A stretch of DNA of 7,596 nt from Planctomycetales bacterium. Lineage in GTDB: Bacteria; Planctomycetota; Planctomycetia; Isosphaerales; Isosphaeraceae. Positions 6,610 to 7,596 of the stretch are shown piece after piece. Location: positions 1 through 7,596 of the forward strand of contig DAHZZC010000101.1 of assembly GCA_027435495.1 (NCBI GenBank), in the 5' to 3' direction. The position numbers and the translations under genes are program-made. Below the pieces are notes generated by a model. The model had not been told where the DNA came from and made no database searches. It saw only the letters and a program-made list of their open reading frames with translations. Within the stretch, counting starts at the first letter, position 1. Each line of letters opens with the position of its first letter.

Positions 6610-6714
6610 AGAAGAACGAGGCCGATCCTCCGCGCCGTAAGCCGCTGGCGACACCCCGCCCGAACGTGATGGAATGGAGGTTGTGCGATCGCGCCGCCGA
6701 CCGGAGACGCCGCC
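6610..6714 (+). other. Spacer between SGNH gene and toxin-antitoxin module
   Basis: 105 bases without a gene. I find no hairpin with T-run and no convincing -35/-10 pair. It contains one GCGATCGC octamer (6685-6692) and the mntA ribosome binding site GGAG (6703-6706). If the toxin-antitoxin pair was inserted, its left boundary lies here. Whether the module has its own promoter cannot be decided by eye. Confidence 0.5.
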
Positions 6715-7011
6715 ATGGACCGTCAAGCCATCCTGGAACGTCTGCGTGCCGAGGGCCCGGCTCTGCGCGAGAAATACCGGATTGCGTCTCTCGCCGTCTT
6801 CGGCTCGATGGCCCGAGGAGAGGCCCGCGAGGGGAGCGATGTCGATGTCCTGGTCCAGTTCGAGGGCCCGGCCGATTTCAGCCGCTTCATGGGCTTGAAG
6901 CTCGACCTGGAAGACCTGCTGCTCCGACCGGTCGACCTCGCCACCCCCCAGATGATCCGGTCAACCATGCGAGCGCGCGTCGAGGAGGATCTGGTCCATG
7001 TCGTCGCGTGA
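6715..7011 (+). CDS. mntA: MntA-type nucleotidyltransferase antitoxin
   Basis: 98 residues, a minimal nucleotidyltransferase. The signature GSx10DxD is intact: G30-S31 in FGSMARGEA, then D42-V-D44, and the third acidic residue is probably D74 in RPVDLATP. In characterised MntA/HepT pairs this enzyme transfers AMP from ATP to a tyrosine of the partner HEPN ribonuclease and so silences it; all residues needed are present here. GGAG lies eight bases before the ATG. It overlaps the toxin gene by 14 bases, the usual order and coupling for this family. A role in phage defence or plasmid maintenance is possible but not shown by the sequence. Confidence 0.92.
   Translation: MDRQAILERLRAEGPALREKYRIASLAVFGSMARGEAREGSDVDVLVQFEGPADFSRFMGLKLDLEDLLLRPVDLATPQMIRSTMRARVEEDLVHVVA
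6983..6988 (+). promoter_or_regulatory. Ribosome binding site of hepT inside mntA
   Basis: AGGAGG, nine bases before the hepT ATG at 6998, lying in the last codons of mntA (the Glu-Glu-Asp stretch). It is a near-perfect anti-16S match and supports the overlapping start. Confidence 0.65.
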
Positions 7012-7351
7012 CTGGCGGACGTACCTCGCCGATATCCTGGTCGCTTGCGACAAGGTGAATCGATTCGCGCGGGACATGTCTCGCGACGAATTCTTCGGCG
7101 ACGATCGGACCTTCCATGCGGTGATCCACTGCCTCCTGATCGTCGGCGAGGCCGCGAAGCATATCCCCGACGACGTCCGTCAGCGGATGCCGGGAATCGA
7201 ATGGAGGAAGATCGCCGGGATGCGCGACTTCCTGGCCCACGTCTATTTTGCGATCGATAATGACATCATCTGGGACGTGGTCAGGATTCACGTCCCTGAA
7301 CTCCTCGGAGCCATCGAGGCGTTCCAGAACCAGAACCCGACCGACGAATGA
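6998..7351 (+). CDS. hepT: HepT-type HEPN ribonuclease toxin
   Basis: 117 residues, all-helical HEPN protein of the HepT (DUF86) family. The catalytic RX4HXY motif is complete: R76-D-F-L-A-H81-V-Y83. The preceding stretch VGEAAKHIPDDVRQRMPGI with W69-R-K-I-A-G is typical of the family. R and H form the RNase site at a dimer interface, and the Tyr is the residue AMPylated by MntA in studied systems. Nothing suggests decay, so toxin and antitoxin both look functional. Its start lies 14 bases inside mntA, and its TGA is followed after eight bases by the next gene, so the module is closely coupled to the haem/dehydrogenase gene downstream. Confidence 0.92.
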   Translation: MSSRDWRTYLADILVACDKVNRFARDMSRDEFFGDDRTFHAVIHCLLIVGEAAKHIPDDVRQRMPGIEWRKIAGMRDFLAHVYFAIDNDIIWDVVRIHVPELLGAIEAFQNQNPTDE

Positions 7352-7359
7352 GGAGCCCG

Positions 7360-7596
7360 ATGCGCATCCTGCTCGCCGCGATCATCCTGCTGATCCCCGC
7401 CGCCGCCCGGGCCCAGCGGGCACCCTTCCCGATTCCTGATCCCGATCCCGAGATCGAGCGGAAGTCGTTCATCGTCGCCGACGGATTCGAGGTCAACCTG
7501 TTCGCGGCCGACCCGATCATCGCCAAGCCGCTTCAGATCAATTTCGATCCCGCGGGCCGGTTGTGGATCTCCAGCTCCGAGGTCTATCCCCAGATC
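7360..7596 (+). CDS. PVC-type haem-binding / membrane-bound dehydrogenase-like protein, N-terminus only
   Basis: 79 codons up to the right edge, 3' part missing. A signal peptide (residues 1-18, hydrophobic core then AAARA before QR) precedes FIVADGFEVNLFAADP, then KPLQINFDPAGRLWI and SSEVYPQI. This is the usual opening of the planctomycete/verrucomicrobial 'putative membrane-bound dehydrogenase' beta-propeller domain; full proteins are long and usually end in a cytochrome c domain with CxxCH, which is not visible here. ATG 7360 has AGGAG four bases before it (7351-7355), which uses the last base of the hepT stop. An in-frame ATG at 7348 overlaps that stop as ATGA and is the alternative start, adding MRSP. 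Likely periplasmic redox or carbohydrate-related work together with the SGNH protein (inference from usual neighbours). Confidence 0.82.
   Translation, partial: MRILLAAIILLIPAAARAQRAPFPIPDPDPEIERKSFIVADGFEVNLFAADPIIAKPLQINFDPAGRLWISSSEVYPQI

Noticed and set aside
5965..6726. 253-codon minus-strand frame opposite the SGNH gene
   Set aside because: It is antisense to a well-conserved protein and spans the gene end; no motif or start signal.

Overview
The window is GC-rich DNA with dense coding on both strands, and most likely comes from a planctomycete, probably in or near the Isosphaeraceae. Three things point there: an SGNH-like exported protein with the conserved RWRPQN...YLFGFRKHEQGNNA block, the start of a PVC-type 'membrane-bound dehydrogenase'/CxxCH haem protein nearby, and an exported TPR protein ending in 'VTDAGL' leucine-rich repeats. 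The genus is an inference from family knowledge, not from a search. I found no rRNA, tRNA, CRISPR array, transposase or integrase.

Layout. 1-2279 (minus) holds two paralogous multi-pass membrane proteins, transcribed from 2279 downwards and joined by an ATGA overlap; the second runs off the left edge. Both carry an Asp-Asp motif followed by a PHxxHxVP motif in the first large loop, which suggests a GT-C-like membrane glycosyltransferase. A 177-base divergent intergenic region (2280-2456) separates them from a 651-residue exported TPR/LRR protein (2457-4412, plus). This gene converges with a minus-strand pair: a DinB-fold protein (4440-4949), preceded by a small acidic, zinc-ribbon, membrane-anchored protein (5001-5267). 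A 175-base divergent region (5268-5442) contains two back-to-back sigma70-like promoters with identical -10 boxes, one for the zinc-ribbon/DinB pair and one for the rightward block.

The rightward block is an SGNH-fold exported protein (5443-6609, TTG start), a MntA/HepT toxin-antitoxin module (6715-7351) and the N-terminus of a PVC-type haem/dehydrogenase protein (7360 to the edge). In planctomycetes the SGNH gene and the PVC haem gene are commonly direct neighbours, so the toxin-antitoxin pair looks like an insertion into that pair. The downstream gene is now tightly coupled to the hepT stop codon.

No clear new multi-gene defence or biosynthetic system is visible. The best leads are the SGNH protein, whose catalytic Ser, Asn and His positions are all substituted (Thr, Ala, Val); the toxin-antitoxin module lodged inside a conserved gene pair; the tandem GT-C-like paralogues; and a strong excess of the palindrome CGATCG.
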